Shown: one piece after another, positions 1-6,051 of the stretch
Layout: every line of letters begins with the position of its first letter
Position numbering within the stretch: the first letter of the stretch is position 1
The notes under the pieces: generated by a model
What the model was told of the DNA's origin: nothing
Seen by the model: only the letters and a program-made list of their open reading frames with translations
The model's database searches: none
Assembly (NCBI GenBank): GCA_028819945.1
Contig: JAPPKQ010000415.1
Location: 1 to 8,319 of the forward strand
DNA from: a bacterium
Lineage (GTDB): Bacteria; Actinomycetota; Acidimicrobiia; Acidimicrobiales; CATQHL01
Direction: 5' to 3'
DNA length: 8,319 bases
Program-made: the position numbers and the translations under genes

Positions 1-1053
1 CCCTCGCCCGTAGTCGCCGTCGAGTATCTTGCCGATGCGGGCCGGAACCCCCGCAACCATCGCTACTCGCTCAGCCGGGGGATTTCCAAGCTCCGCAGCG
101 CCGTGGCGGACATGTACCTGCGGCGGTTCGGCGTCGAACTCGACCCCGAGACGCAGATCATCAACACCATCGGCGCCAAGGAGGGCCTCTCGCACCTGAT
201 GTGGGTGGTGTTGCAGCCGGGCGACGCCGTGCTGGTGCCGGCGCCCTCGTATCCCATCCACCTCTACGCGCCCCTCTTCGCCGGCGCGGAGATACGCAAC
301 ATTCCCCTCTCGGTGGGCGACGACCTCGACGAGGTGCTCCGGCAGCGCTGGGAGTACTCGTGGCCCAAGCCGCGGGTCATCCTGTTGTCGTTCCCGCACA
401 ATCCGACGACCACGTGCGTGGATCTGGACTTCATGCAGCGGGTCGTGGACTTCGCCCGCGAGCACGACGTCCTGGTGGTCCACGACTTCGCGTACGCCGA
501 CATCGCCTTCGACGGCTACCGGCCCCCGTCGATCCTTGAGGCCGACGGCGCCCTGGACGTGGCCGTGGAGTTCTACTCGCTCACCAAATCCTTCTCGATG
601 GCCGGCTGGCGGGTGGCGTTCATGGCGGGCAACGCCGAGGTGGTGGCTGCGCTCGCCAAGCTCAAGTCATACCTGGACTACGGCACGTTCCAGCCCGTGC
701 AGATCGCCGCCACGGTGACCCTCAACGAGGCGGCCGACTACCCGAAGCTGGTGAGTGACACCTACCAGAGTCGCCGAGACAGCCTGTGCGAGGGTCTGGC
801 GCGCATCGGCTGGCAGGTGGATCCGCCGAAGGGAACGATGTTCGTCTGGGCGCCGATCCCGGAGCCGTACCGCCACATGGACTCGGTCGGCTTCGCCTCC
901 TTCCTCGTCACCGAGGCACGCGTGGCCACCTCGCCCGGCGGCGGGTTCGGCCCCGGCGGCGAGGGCTACGTGCGCTTCGCACTCATCGAGAACGAGCAGC
1001 GCATCGGCCAGGCCGTGCGGAACCTTCGCAAGGCCCTGCCCGCGCTCGGCTGA
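1..1053 (+). CDS. alaC: Class I/II PLP-dependent aminotransferase, AlaC-like (5' truncated)
   Basis: Pyridoxal-phosphate aminotransferase of fold type I, probably making or degrading alanine from pyruvate and glutamate in the cytoplasm. The frame is open from base 1 with no start, and against E. coli AlaC about 50 N-terminal residues are missing, so the gene begins outside the window. Visible codons 22-30 (HRYSLSRGI) match the substrate loop of AlaC (HGYSTSRGI). Next come a TIGAKEGLSHLM segment, a PAPSYPIH segment, FPHNPTTTC, the HDFAYADIAFDG strand that holds the PLP ring, and SLTKSFSMAGWR with the Schiff-base lysine at visible codon 196 (bases 586-588). A VRFALIEN segment near the C-terminus carries the arginine expected to bind the substrate carboxylate. 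Similarity to AlaC runs over the whole visible length. Related LL-diaminopimelate aminotransferases share these motifs, so the exact substrate is inferred. pfkA follows 6 nt downstream, probably co-transcribed. Confidence 0.9.
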   Translation, partial: PSPVVAVEYLADAGRNPRNHRYSLSRGISKLRSAVADMYLRRFGVELDPETQIINTIGAKEGLSHLMWVVLQPGDAVLVPAPSYPIHLYAPLFAGAEIRNIPLSVGDDLDEVLRQRWEYSWPKPRVILLSFPHNPTTTCVDLDFMQRVVDFAREHDVLVVHDFAYADIAFDGYRPPSILEADGALDVAVEFYSLTKSFSMAGWRVAFMAGNAEVVAALAKLKSYLDYGTFQPVQIAATVTLNEAADYPKLVSDTYQSRRDSLCEGLARIGWQVDPPKGTMFVWAPIPEPYRHMDSVGFASFLVTEARVATSPGGGFGPGGEGYVRFALIENEQRIGQAVRNLRKALPALG

Positions 1054-1059
1054 GTCTCC

Positions 1060-2091
1060 GTGCGGCTCGGCATCCTGACCGGCGGCGGCGACTGTCCGGG
1101 TCTGAACGCCGTGATCCGGGCCGTGGTTCTGCACGGCGCCCGGCGCTGGGGAGACGAGGTGCTGGGTTTCCGGGACGGATGGCGGGGAGTCGTCGAGGAC
1201 GAAGCGATCCCGATCCCTCCCGAGCGCGCCGCGAGGATCCTGGCCCGGGGCGGCACGATCCTCGGCACCTCGCGCATCCAGCCCTACATGACCGCCGACG
1301 GCCCGGCCAGAGTGGTCGACGTGCTGGCCGGCCGGGATGTGGCGGCGCTGATCGTCGTCGGCGGCGAGGGGACTCTGAGCGTGGCCCACCGGCTGCACCG
1401 CGACCTCGGCGTGCCCCTCGTGGGCGTGCCGAAGACAATCGACAACGACGTTGGGGGCACCCAGCTGACCTTCGGCTTCGAGACCGCGGTGCAGACCGCC
1501 ACCGACGCCATCGACCGGCTGCACACCACCGCCGAATCACACCACCGGGTCATGGTCGTGGAGGTCATGGGCCGCCACGCCGGTCACGTGGCGCTGTGGG
1601 CGGGCATCGCCGGCGGCGCGGCTGCCATCCTGGTGCCCGAGCGCCCCTTCGACATCGCCGCGATCGCTGCGGAGTTGCGCAGCCTGCACGACGGTGGCGC
1701 CCAGTCCTCGGTGGTCGTCGTGGCCGAGGGCGCCCGGCCGGTTCCGGGCACCCTGGAGGTGCCAGACCCCGGCGTCGATGAGTACGGGCACGTCCGCCTC
1801 GGCGGGATCGGAGCCATCGTGGCGGCCGAGATCGAGCGGCGCACCGACCTGGAGACCCGGATCACCGTGCTGGGCCACACCCAGCGCGGCGGGACCCCGA
1901 CGGCATTCGATCGGGTGCTGTGCAGTTCCTTCGGAGTGGCGGCGGTGGACGCCGCCCACGCAGGCGCGTTCGGTCGCATGGTGGCGGTGCGGGCCGGCCG
2001 GATCGGCCTGGTGCCGCTGGAGGAGGCGACCGCGGCCTTGAAGCCGATACCCGACGGGCTCTGGGAGGTGGCGGAGGCCTGCCGCTCCTAG
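1060..2091 (+). CDS. pfkA: 6-phosphofructokinase, actinobacterial type
   Basis: Phosphorylates fructose 6-phosphate to fructose 1,6-bisphosphate, the committed step of glycolysis. The 343-residue protein starts at GTG 1060 because the conserved N-terminus RLGILTGGGDCPGLNAVIR begins there. No good Shine-Dalgarno site precedes it, and the 6-nt gap from the aminotransferase stop suggests translational coupling. Visible motifs are the phosphate loop (GGGDCPG, residues 8-14), Arg72, GGEGTL (101-106), PKTIDND (124-130) with the catalytic base Asp128, MGRHAG (170-175), and the fructose-phosphate site GHTQRGGTPTAFDR (272-285). It closely resembles mycobacterial PfkA. Gly104 is the residue typical of ATP-using enzymes, where pyrophosphate enzymes have Asp. 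Lys125 is the residue typical of pyrophosphate enzymes, where E. coli PfkA has Gly. This mixed pair is normal for actinobacterial ATP-PFKs, so ATP is the likelier donor. The stop TAG lies in a CTAG shared with the convergent lipoprotein gene. Confidence 0.95.
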   Translation: MRLGILTGGGDCPGLNAVIRAVVLHGARRWGDEVLGFRDGWRGVVEDEAIPIPPERAARILARGGTILGTSRIQPYMTADGPARVVDVLAGRDVAALIVVGGEGTLSVAHRLHRDLGVPLVGVPKTIDNDVGGTQLTFGFETAVQTATDAIDRLHTTAESHHRVMVVEVMGRHAGHVALWAGIAGGAAAILVPERPFDIAAIAAELRSLHDGGAQSSVVVVAEGARPVPGTLEVPDPGVDEYGHVRLGGIGAIVAAEIERRTDLETRITVLGHTQRGGTPTAFDRVLCSSFGVAAVDAAHAGAFGRMVAVRAGRIGLVPLEEATAALKPIPDGLWEVAEACRS

Positions 2092-2726
2092 CCGCCCCCG
2101 CCGGGCCCGGGCGGTGGTCCGGGCGGTCCCAGCGAGGCGTAGTGCACCCGCCCCACCGGCGCCTCCACGTCGCCCTCGTCGGTGGGCAGAGCGCGGGGCT
2201 CGCCCTCGATCAGCACCCAGAGATAGTCCACGCCGGGGAGTTCGGTGGCGGTGTAGACCAGCTGGGCGATCGCCAGGCTCTGGAGCGCGCCCTCGATCTG
2301 CTCGAGCGCCCCCTCGGCGAGATTCATCTGCAGTACCCCGTTGGTGAGATCGCTGCCGAGGACGACCGTCTCGGCGGGAATGACCGAGGTGAGCCCCGCC
2401 GAGGCTTCCTCCTCGGTCGGCCCTTCGATGAGTGCGTCGAGGGCGGCCACCAGGCCGGCGGGCGTGGCCAGCTCGCGCTCGACGGGCTGGCTCAGGGTCT
2501 CACCGTCCACGAAGTAGAGATAGACGCTCTGGCGAGGCACCGGCGCCTCGGTGGAGGTCGTGGTCGTGGCGGGGATCGCCAACTCCTCCGGGAGGTCCGA
2601 GGCGTCCAGGACACGCGGCGCCGGATCCTGCGGCACGCCGCAGGCCGTGGCAGTGAGCAGCGTCGCCAGCGCCCCCAGCAGTGCGGGCAGGGACAGCCGG
2701 GCGGGGGGCCTGCGCAGGGGACTCAC
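2088..2726 (-). CDS. GerMN-domain lipoprotein in the LpqB position (short LpqB-like)
   Basis: Predicted envelope lipoprotein of 212 residues. Residues 1-28 are a lipoprotein signal peptide: basic start, hydrophobic core (about 11-25), then a loose lipobox LTATAC with the lipidated Cys29 (position -3 is Ala rather than Leu). A Pro/Thr-rich linker (about 31-66, with a TTTTST run) leads to one GerMN domain at about 67-180, including a YLYFVDGETL strand and a VLQMNL strand. The tail from 200 is almost all Gly and Pro. In mycobacteria the third gene of the mtrA-mtrB-lpqB operon encodes LpqB, about 580 residues with a GerMN domain plus a beta-propeller, and LpqB influences MtrB signalling. This protein has the position, lipidation and GerMN domain but no propeller. 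The GTG start overlaps the kinase TGA as GTGA, so translation is probably coupled. A role as MtrB modulator is inference. Confidence 0.85.
   Translation of the reverse strand: MSPLRRPPARLSLPALLGALATLLTATACGVPQDPAPRVLDASDLPEELAIPATTTTSTEAPVPRQSVYLYFVDGETLSQPVERELATPAGLVAALDALIEGPTEEEASAGLTSVIPAETVVLGSDLTNGVLQMNLAEGALEQIEGALQSLAIAQLVYTATELPGVDYLWVLIEGEPRALPTDEGDVEAPVGRVHYASLGPPGPPPGPGGGG
2092..2126. terminator. Possible terminator inside the lipoprotein gene's 3' end
   Basis: Directly after the pfkA stop, CCGCCC (2092-2097) can pair with GGGCGG (2109-2114), or with a second copy at 2121-2126, across a GC-only loop. Because pfkA and the lipoprotein gene overlap, any pfkA terminator must lie within the opposite gene. 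No T-tract. The same bases encode the Gly/Pro tail of the lipoprotein, so low-complexity coding is a simpler explanation. Confidence 0.25.
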
Positions 2727-4102
2727 TGCTCGATCACCGGGAGTGTGACGACGAAGCGGGCGCCGGAGGCGCCGTCGGCCCGCTCGGTCACGCGGACCGA
2801 GCCGCCGTGCAGGCGAACGTGTTCGGCCACGAGGGCCAACCCCAGGCCCGTACCGCTGAAACGTCCCCCCGAGGTCTGCCGGCTGCCGCGCGAGAAGCGG
2901 TCGAAGATGACGTCGCGGTCCTCGGCCCTCACACCCGGTCCGGCGTCGATCACCGAGATCTCCACCGAGGCGTCGAAGCGCTCCACGTGGATCTCGGTGG
3001 CGCCGCCGGCGTGGTTCTGGGCGTTCTCCAGGAGGTTCGCCATGACCTGTGCCAGGCGCCGCCGGTCGGCTCGCAGCACCAGGCCCTCCGTGTCGGGATC
3101 GCGGGTGACGCGTGGCGCGTGGCCGGCGGCGCGCGCCGCCTGCTGGACGAACTCGATGATCTCGAAGTCCTCGAGTTCCAGGGCGGCGGCCCCCACGTCG
3201 TAGCGGGAGATCTCCAGCAGATCCGCGACGAGCTGCTTGAAGTGCTCGAGGTCGGCGGTGAGCAGGTTGAGTGCCGTCTGGGACCGCACCGGCAGTTCCC
3301 CCTGGCGCCGGCGCAGGACCTCCAGGGAGGCCGTGAGCGTCATCAGGGGCGAGCGCAACTCGTGGCTCACGTTCGAGGCGAAGCGGGCGTCTCGCTCGAT
3401 GCGGTCCTGCAGGGCGCTGGCCATCTGGTTGAAGGAACGCGACAGCCGCTCCAGATCGGGGTCGGCGCCCTCGAGGCGCGTGTTGAGATCGCCGGCGGCG
3501 ATGGCCTCGGCCGCCTCACCGATGTCGGTGAGCGGTTGCACGGCGCGCTGCGCCGCCCAGATGCCGATGCCGATGCCGGCGAGGACAGTGATGGCGCTCC
3601 CGGTGAGGAGCGCGATCAACAGCGAGCTGAGCGTGTCGGCGATGTCGTCCAGCGGCACCGCCTCGTAGTAGGCGGCGTCGATGTCGAAGTAGGGGATTCC
3701 GATGACGGCGAAGGGGGTTTCCCCCACGACGTAGCGCATCTGCGCGGCGCGGCCCCGCGCCACGGTGTCCTTGAGGAGCGGATCGATCTGCGGCTCGCTG
3801 AACTCGACGGGATTGGCCGAGAGCCAGAGATCGCCGAAGCGGATGACCGGGCGGGCGCCGAGCGGTGTGTAGAGGTTCTGCAGCAGGTCGCGCAACTGCT
3901 GCTCGGTCGACTCGGCGTCGATGAGCCGGCTGACCTGGGTGGCGTTGAACAGGACGCGCGCCAGGGAGGTGTCCTCCCGGCGGGTCAGCAGATTGTCCCG
4001 TGTCAGCTCGTAGGTGATGAGCGAGAGGCCGGCGGCGAGCACGAGCGCGCCGAGACCGAAGACCAGGCTGACGCGCAGCCGCAGGGAGACGCGCGCGGCC
4101 AC
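2723..4102 (-). CDS. mtrB: MtrB-like sensor histidine kinase
   Basis: Membrane sensor kinase of 459 residues, partner of the response regulator encoded just upstream. I take GTG 4102, 5 nt after the regulator stop, as the start. The frame stays open further upstream, but that part is only the antisense-free shadow of the regulator gene. Domains: short basic N-terminus, membrane helix 1 (about 10-32), an extracytoplasmic sensor of roughly 125 residues, membrane helix 2 (about 157-184), HAMP linker (about 184-236), HisKA dimerisation domain with the H-box FASNVSHELRSPL (phosphoacceptor His247), and an ATPase domain. The ATPase domain shows an N-box (NLLENAQNH, 356-364), G1 (DAGPG, 386-390), an F-box (IFDRFSRG, 399-406) and G2 (GTGLGL, 417-422). 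All catalytic boxes are intact. Assignment as MtrB rests on architecture plus the mtrA-like neighbour and GerMN lipoprotein. Another OmpR-type kinase family cannot be excluded from sequence alone. Confidence 0.92.
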   Translation of the reverse strand: MAARVSLRLRVSLVFGLGALVLAAGLSLITYELTRDNLLTRREDTSLARVLFNATQVSRLIDAESTEQQLRDLLQNLYTPLGARPVIRFGDLWLSANPVEFSEPQIDPLLKDTVARGRAAQMRYVVGETPFAVIGIPYFDIDAAYYEAVPLDDIADTLSSLLIALLTGSAITVLAGIGIGIWAAQRAVQPLTDIGEAAEAIAAGDLNTRLEGADPDLERLSRSFNQMASALQDRIERDARFASNVSHELRSPLMTLTASLEVLRRRQGELPVRSQTALNLLTADLEHFKQLVADLLEISRYDVGAAALELEDFEIIEFVQQAARAAGHAPRVTRDPDTEGLVLRADRRRLAQVMANLLENAQNHAGGATEIHVERFDASVEISVIDAGPGVRAEDRDVIFDRFSRGSRQTSGGRFSGTGLGLALVAEHVRLHGGSVRVTERADGASGARFVVTLPVIEQ

Positions 4103-4107
4103 CGTTG

Positions 4108-4797
4108 CTAGGGCTGCAGCTTGTACCCCTCGCCGCGGACGGTCACGACGTGGCGGGGATTGGCAGGGTCGGTTTCGATCTTGGTCCGGAGTCGGCGGAT
4201 GTGCACGTCGACGAGCCGGCTGTCGCCGAAGTAGCCGTAGCCCCAGATGCGCTCCAGCAACACCTCCCGGCTGAGGGTGCGCCCGGGGCTGGAGGCCAGT
4301 TCGACGAGCAGACGGAGTTCGGTCTTGGTGAGGTTGATCTCCTGGTTGCCCCGGCGTACCACGCCCTCCTCGGCGAAGACCTCCAGGTCGGCGAAGATGA
4401 AGTTGGTGAGCGGTCCCTCGGCGGTGCGGGCCCGCCGCAGCAGCGCCCGGATGCGCGCCGAGAGCTCCTTGGGTGCGAACGGCTTGGTGAGGTAGTCGTC
4501 CGCACCGGCCTCCAGCCCGGCCACGATGTCGTGGGTGTCCTCCCGGGCGGTGACCATGACGATGGGGACGTTGCTGATCCTCCGCAGCGAACGGCACACC
4601 TCGAACCCGTCCACGCCCGGCAGCATGATGTCGATCAGCACCACGTCGGCGGGTTGGCGCCGGAAGATGCTCAGCGCGGCCTCGCCGTTGGAGGATTCCT
4701 GCACCTCCCAGCCTTCGTCCTCGAGGGCCAGCCGCAGGGACGTGCGGATGCGCTCGTCGTCCTCGACGGTCAGGATGCGCGTCGCCATGGTCACCAT
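4108..4797 (-). CDS. mtrA: MtrA-like OmpR-family response regulator
   Basis: DNA-binding response regulator of 229 residues. The receiver domain (about 7-122) has acidic-pocket residues Glu12, Asp13 and Asp14, phosphoacceptor Asp56 in LIDIMLPG, switch residue Thr83 and Lys105 in KPF. A winged-helix effector domain covers about 132-229, with recognition-helix region DSRLVDVHIRRLRTKIETDP and wing TVRGEGYK. Similarity to mycobacterial MtrA is strong throughout, including the N-terminus MVTMATRILTVEDD against MDTMRQRILVVDDD. That parallel favours the ATG at 4797, although the ATG at 4788 is a possible alternative. A GGGG stretch about 10 nt upstream may act as a weak ribosome site. In studied actinobacteria MtrA controls cell-wall hydrolase, division and replication-linked genes; targets here are unknown. 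It lies 30 nt downstream of the phosphatase gene and 5 nt before the kinase, all on one strand. Confidence 0.93.
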   Translation of the reverse strand: MVTMATRILTVEDDERIRTSLRLALEDEGWEVQESSNGEAALSIFRRQPADVVLIDIMLPGVDGFEVCRSLRRISNVPIVMVTAREDTHDIVAGLEAGADDYLTKPFAPKELSARIRALLRRARTAEGPLTNFIFADLEVFAEEGVVRRGNQEINLTKTELRLLVELASSPGRTLSREVLLERIWGYGYFGDSRLVDVHIRRLRTKIETDPANPRHVVTVRGEGYKLQP

Positions 4798-4827
4798 GCT
4801 GCCCCAATTCGCGGGCTGCTGCCGCGC

Positions 4828-5679
4828 TCAGAAGTCGTGGGCGCCTCCGGCCGGGGCTCCGCCGGGCCAGGCTCCGAGCTCGGCCAGGAGGTCGCTGAGG
4901 GCGGGCGCCACGCCGGGAGCGGCGGCGAGCACGAACCCGACGGCGCCGGCTCCGGAGCGGCCGGGCGGCTCGAGCAGGGGGCTGCGGGTGACGGCGCCGG
5001 CCTCGGAGGCGATGAGGCTTCCCGCCGCGTGGTCCCAGGGACAGAGGCGGTACTCGTAGTAGGCGTCCACCCGGCCGCAGGCGACCGAGCAGAGGTCCAG
5101 GGCCGCCGAGCCCATCCGGCGGATGTCGCGCACCCGGCCGAGGAGGCCCGCCACGACCGAGCCCTGGTGGATCCGGTCCGCCTCGTTGTAGCCGAAGCCG
5201 GTGGCGACGAGGGCCGATCCGAGATCCTCCGTGCTGCTCACCGCCAGACGCTCGCCGTTGCAGACCGCACCGCCGCCGCGCGCCGCCGAGAAGACCTCCC
5301 CGTGCAGCGGGTCGACGACCGCGCCGGCGAGAGGCCGGCCGCCGGCGGCGGCGGCCACCGAGACCGAGTAGCCGGGGTGCCCGTACACGAAGTTGGTGGT
5401 GCCGTCGATGGGATCGATGAACCAGGTGATCCCCGTGGAACCGGCGCGGGAGGCACCCTCCTCGCCGACGATCCCGTCGTGGGGCCGGGCGCGCGCCAGG
5501 CGCGAGGCGATGAGGGACTCCGCGGCGCGATCCGCGGCGGTCACCAGGTCGGTGCGGGAGGACTTGACGCCGACGGGGGCGGCCCGGCCGTGGTGTTCGG
5601 CGACGACGTCGCCGGCCGCGGTGGCCAATTCGACGGCCAGTTGCCGGAGTGCCTCGAGGTCGGTGCCGCCGGCGGTCAC
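4828..5679 (-). CDS. Inositol monophosphatase family protein (SuhB-like)
   Basis: Mg2+-dependent phosphatase of the inositol monophosphatase/FIG superfamily. I choose the GTG at 5679 (283 residues) because it overlaps the preceding stop as GTGA and the protein then begins at the usual distance from the first motif. The frame is open for 21 more codons upstream, but these are Arg/Pro-rich shadow sequence. Metal-site residues are all present: Glu73 in VGEEG, Asp89 and Asp92 in WFIDPIDGTTNF (motif A, 86-97), and Asp216 in WDHAAGSLIASEAGA (motif B, 215-229). Candidate substrates in the family are myo-inositol 1-phosphate (needed for phosphatidylinositol and mycothiol in actinobacteria), histidinol phosphate and fructose 1,6-bisphosphate. 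Sequence reading cannot separate these, and pfkA nearby on the opposite strand does not settle it. Likely co-transcribed with the upstream membrane protein and with mtrA downstream. Confidence 0.9.
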   Translation of the reverse strand: MTAGGTDLEALRQLAVELATAAGDVVAEHHGRAAPVGVKSSRTDLVTAADRAAESLIASRLARARPHDGIVGEEGASRAGSTGITWFIDPIDGTTNFVYGHPGYSVSVAAAAGGRPLAGAVVDPLHGEVFSAARGGGAVCNGERLAVSSTEDLGSALVATGFGYNEADRIHQGSVVAGLLGRVRDIRRMGSAALDLCSVACGRVDAYYEYRLCPWDHAAGSLIASEAGAVTRSPLLEPPGRSGAGAVGFVLAAAPGVAPALSDLLAELGAWPGGAPAGGAHDF

Positions 5680-6017
5680 CGGGCGCGCCGGCGGCCGAGC
5701 CGCAGGGCGGCCCCGGAGGCAGCTCGCGGGCCGCTCCGCCACTCGTGCATGGCCCGCAGCGTCAAGGAGGCGACGATCGCCACACCCGAGGCGCTCGCCA
5801 CGGCACCCACGAGGGTGCCCAGGCCGAGTTGCCAGCCGCAGTCTCCCGTGCAGCTCACGTCCACGAGGGCGTAGCCGATGAGCCCGCCGCAGACCCCTGC
5901 CAGGAGGATCGCCAGGGTGGCCACGGCCCGCGCGCGGCGTCCCGGCAGGGCCGACCGGGAGGGAGTGGCGGCCTCGGTGCCAATCACCCGAACCAGGCTA
6001 GGACGGCGCGCCGTCAT
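5676..6017 (-). CDS. Small two-helix membrane protein with a CxxxC loop
   Basis: Function unknown. The 113-residue reading starts at ATG 6017. A basic N-terminus (RRARAV, about 27-32) precedes helix 1 (about 32-53). A short loop SCTGDCGW has Cys56 and Cys60, followed by helix 2 (about 63-87) and an Arg-rich tail of about 20 residues. By the positive-inside rule both termini are cytoplasmic and the two-cysteine loop faces outside, where it could form a disulfide; this is inference. No enzymatic motif is visible. An alternative start is GTG 5987 (103 residues), which sits 7 nt after a TAGCCT box and would suit a leaderless transcript; the ten residues before it contribute nothing recognisable. 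The stop overlaps the phosphatase start as GTGA, so the two are probably translationally coupled. It is the first gene of the five-gene minus-strand block. Confidence 0.75.
   Translation of the reverse strand: MTARRPSLVRVIGTEAATPSRSALPGRRARAVATLAILLAGVCGGLIGYALVDVSCTGDCGWQLGLGTLVGAVASASGVAIVASLTLRAMHEWRSGPRAASGAALRLGRRRAR
5995..6000 (-). promoter_or_regulatory. Candidate -10 box for the five-gene minus-strand block
   Basis: On the minus strand TAGCCT fits the actinobacterial -10 pattern TAnnnT. Seven bases later is the in-frame GTG at 5987, the spacing expected if transcription begins at the start codon. No TTGACA-like -35 is visible. It lies inside the gene if ATG 6017 is the true start, so the two readings exclude each other. 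Short motif, so chance is possible. Confidence 0.35.
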
Positions 6018-6039
6018 CGCAGCGGTGCCGGGCGCGATC

Positions 6040-6045
6040 TAGCGT
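6040..6045 (+). promoter_or_regulatory. Candidate -10 box for a leaderless dinB transcript
   Basis: TAGCGT fits TAnnnT and ends 6 nt before the A of the dinB ATG (6052). No Shine-Dalgarno sequence lies in front of that ATG. Both facts agree with a leaderless mRNA, which is common in actinobacteria. I see no -35 element and no LexA-type GAAC/GTTC palindrome, so nothing here indicates SOS control. Confidence 0.42.
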
Positions 6046-6051
6046 GGCCGC

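Noticed and set aside
786..1781. 331-codon plus-strand frame and opposite minus-strand frames across the aminotransferase/pfkA junction
   Set aside because: Arg/Gly-rich shadow translation crossing two well-supported genes; no domain or ribosome site.
1920..4111. Two long plus-strand frames (1920-3203 and 2681-4111) opposite the lipoprotein and kinase genes
   Set aside because: Compositionally biased, overlapping each other and genes with clear motifs; they are mirror frames of the real minus-strand codons.
4103..4807. Apparent N-terminal extension of the kinase by about 235 codons
   Set aside because: The extension is simply the regulator gene read in another frame, without domain content. 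The GTG at 4102 gives a normal kinase beginning just before its first membrane helix.
5680..5742. 21-codon N-terminal extension of the phosphatase from 5742
   Set aside because: Arg/Pro/Ala-rich sequence overlapping the end of the membrane-protein gene; the GTGA overlap start at 5679 is more consistent with the family.
4105..5874. 589-codon plus-strand open frame opposite the regulator and phosphatase genes
   Set aside because: It lies antisense to two genes with intact catalytic motifs, its translation is low-complexity Gly/Ala/Arg/Asp with no domain, and such frames are expected opposite GC-rich coding DNA.
5988..6051. Search for an SOS (LexA) box in front of dinB
   Set aside because: Only a lone GAAC half-site is present near 5990, without a GTTC partner at the right spacing.
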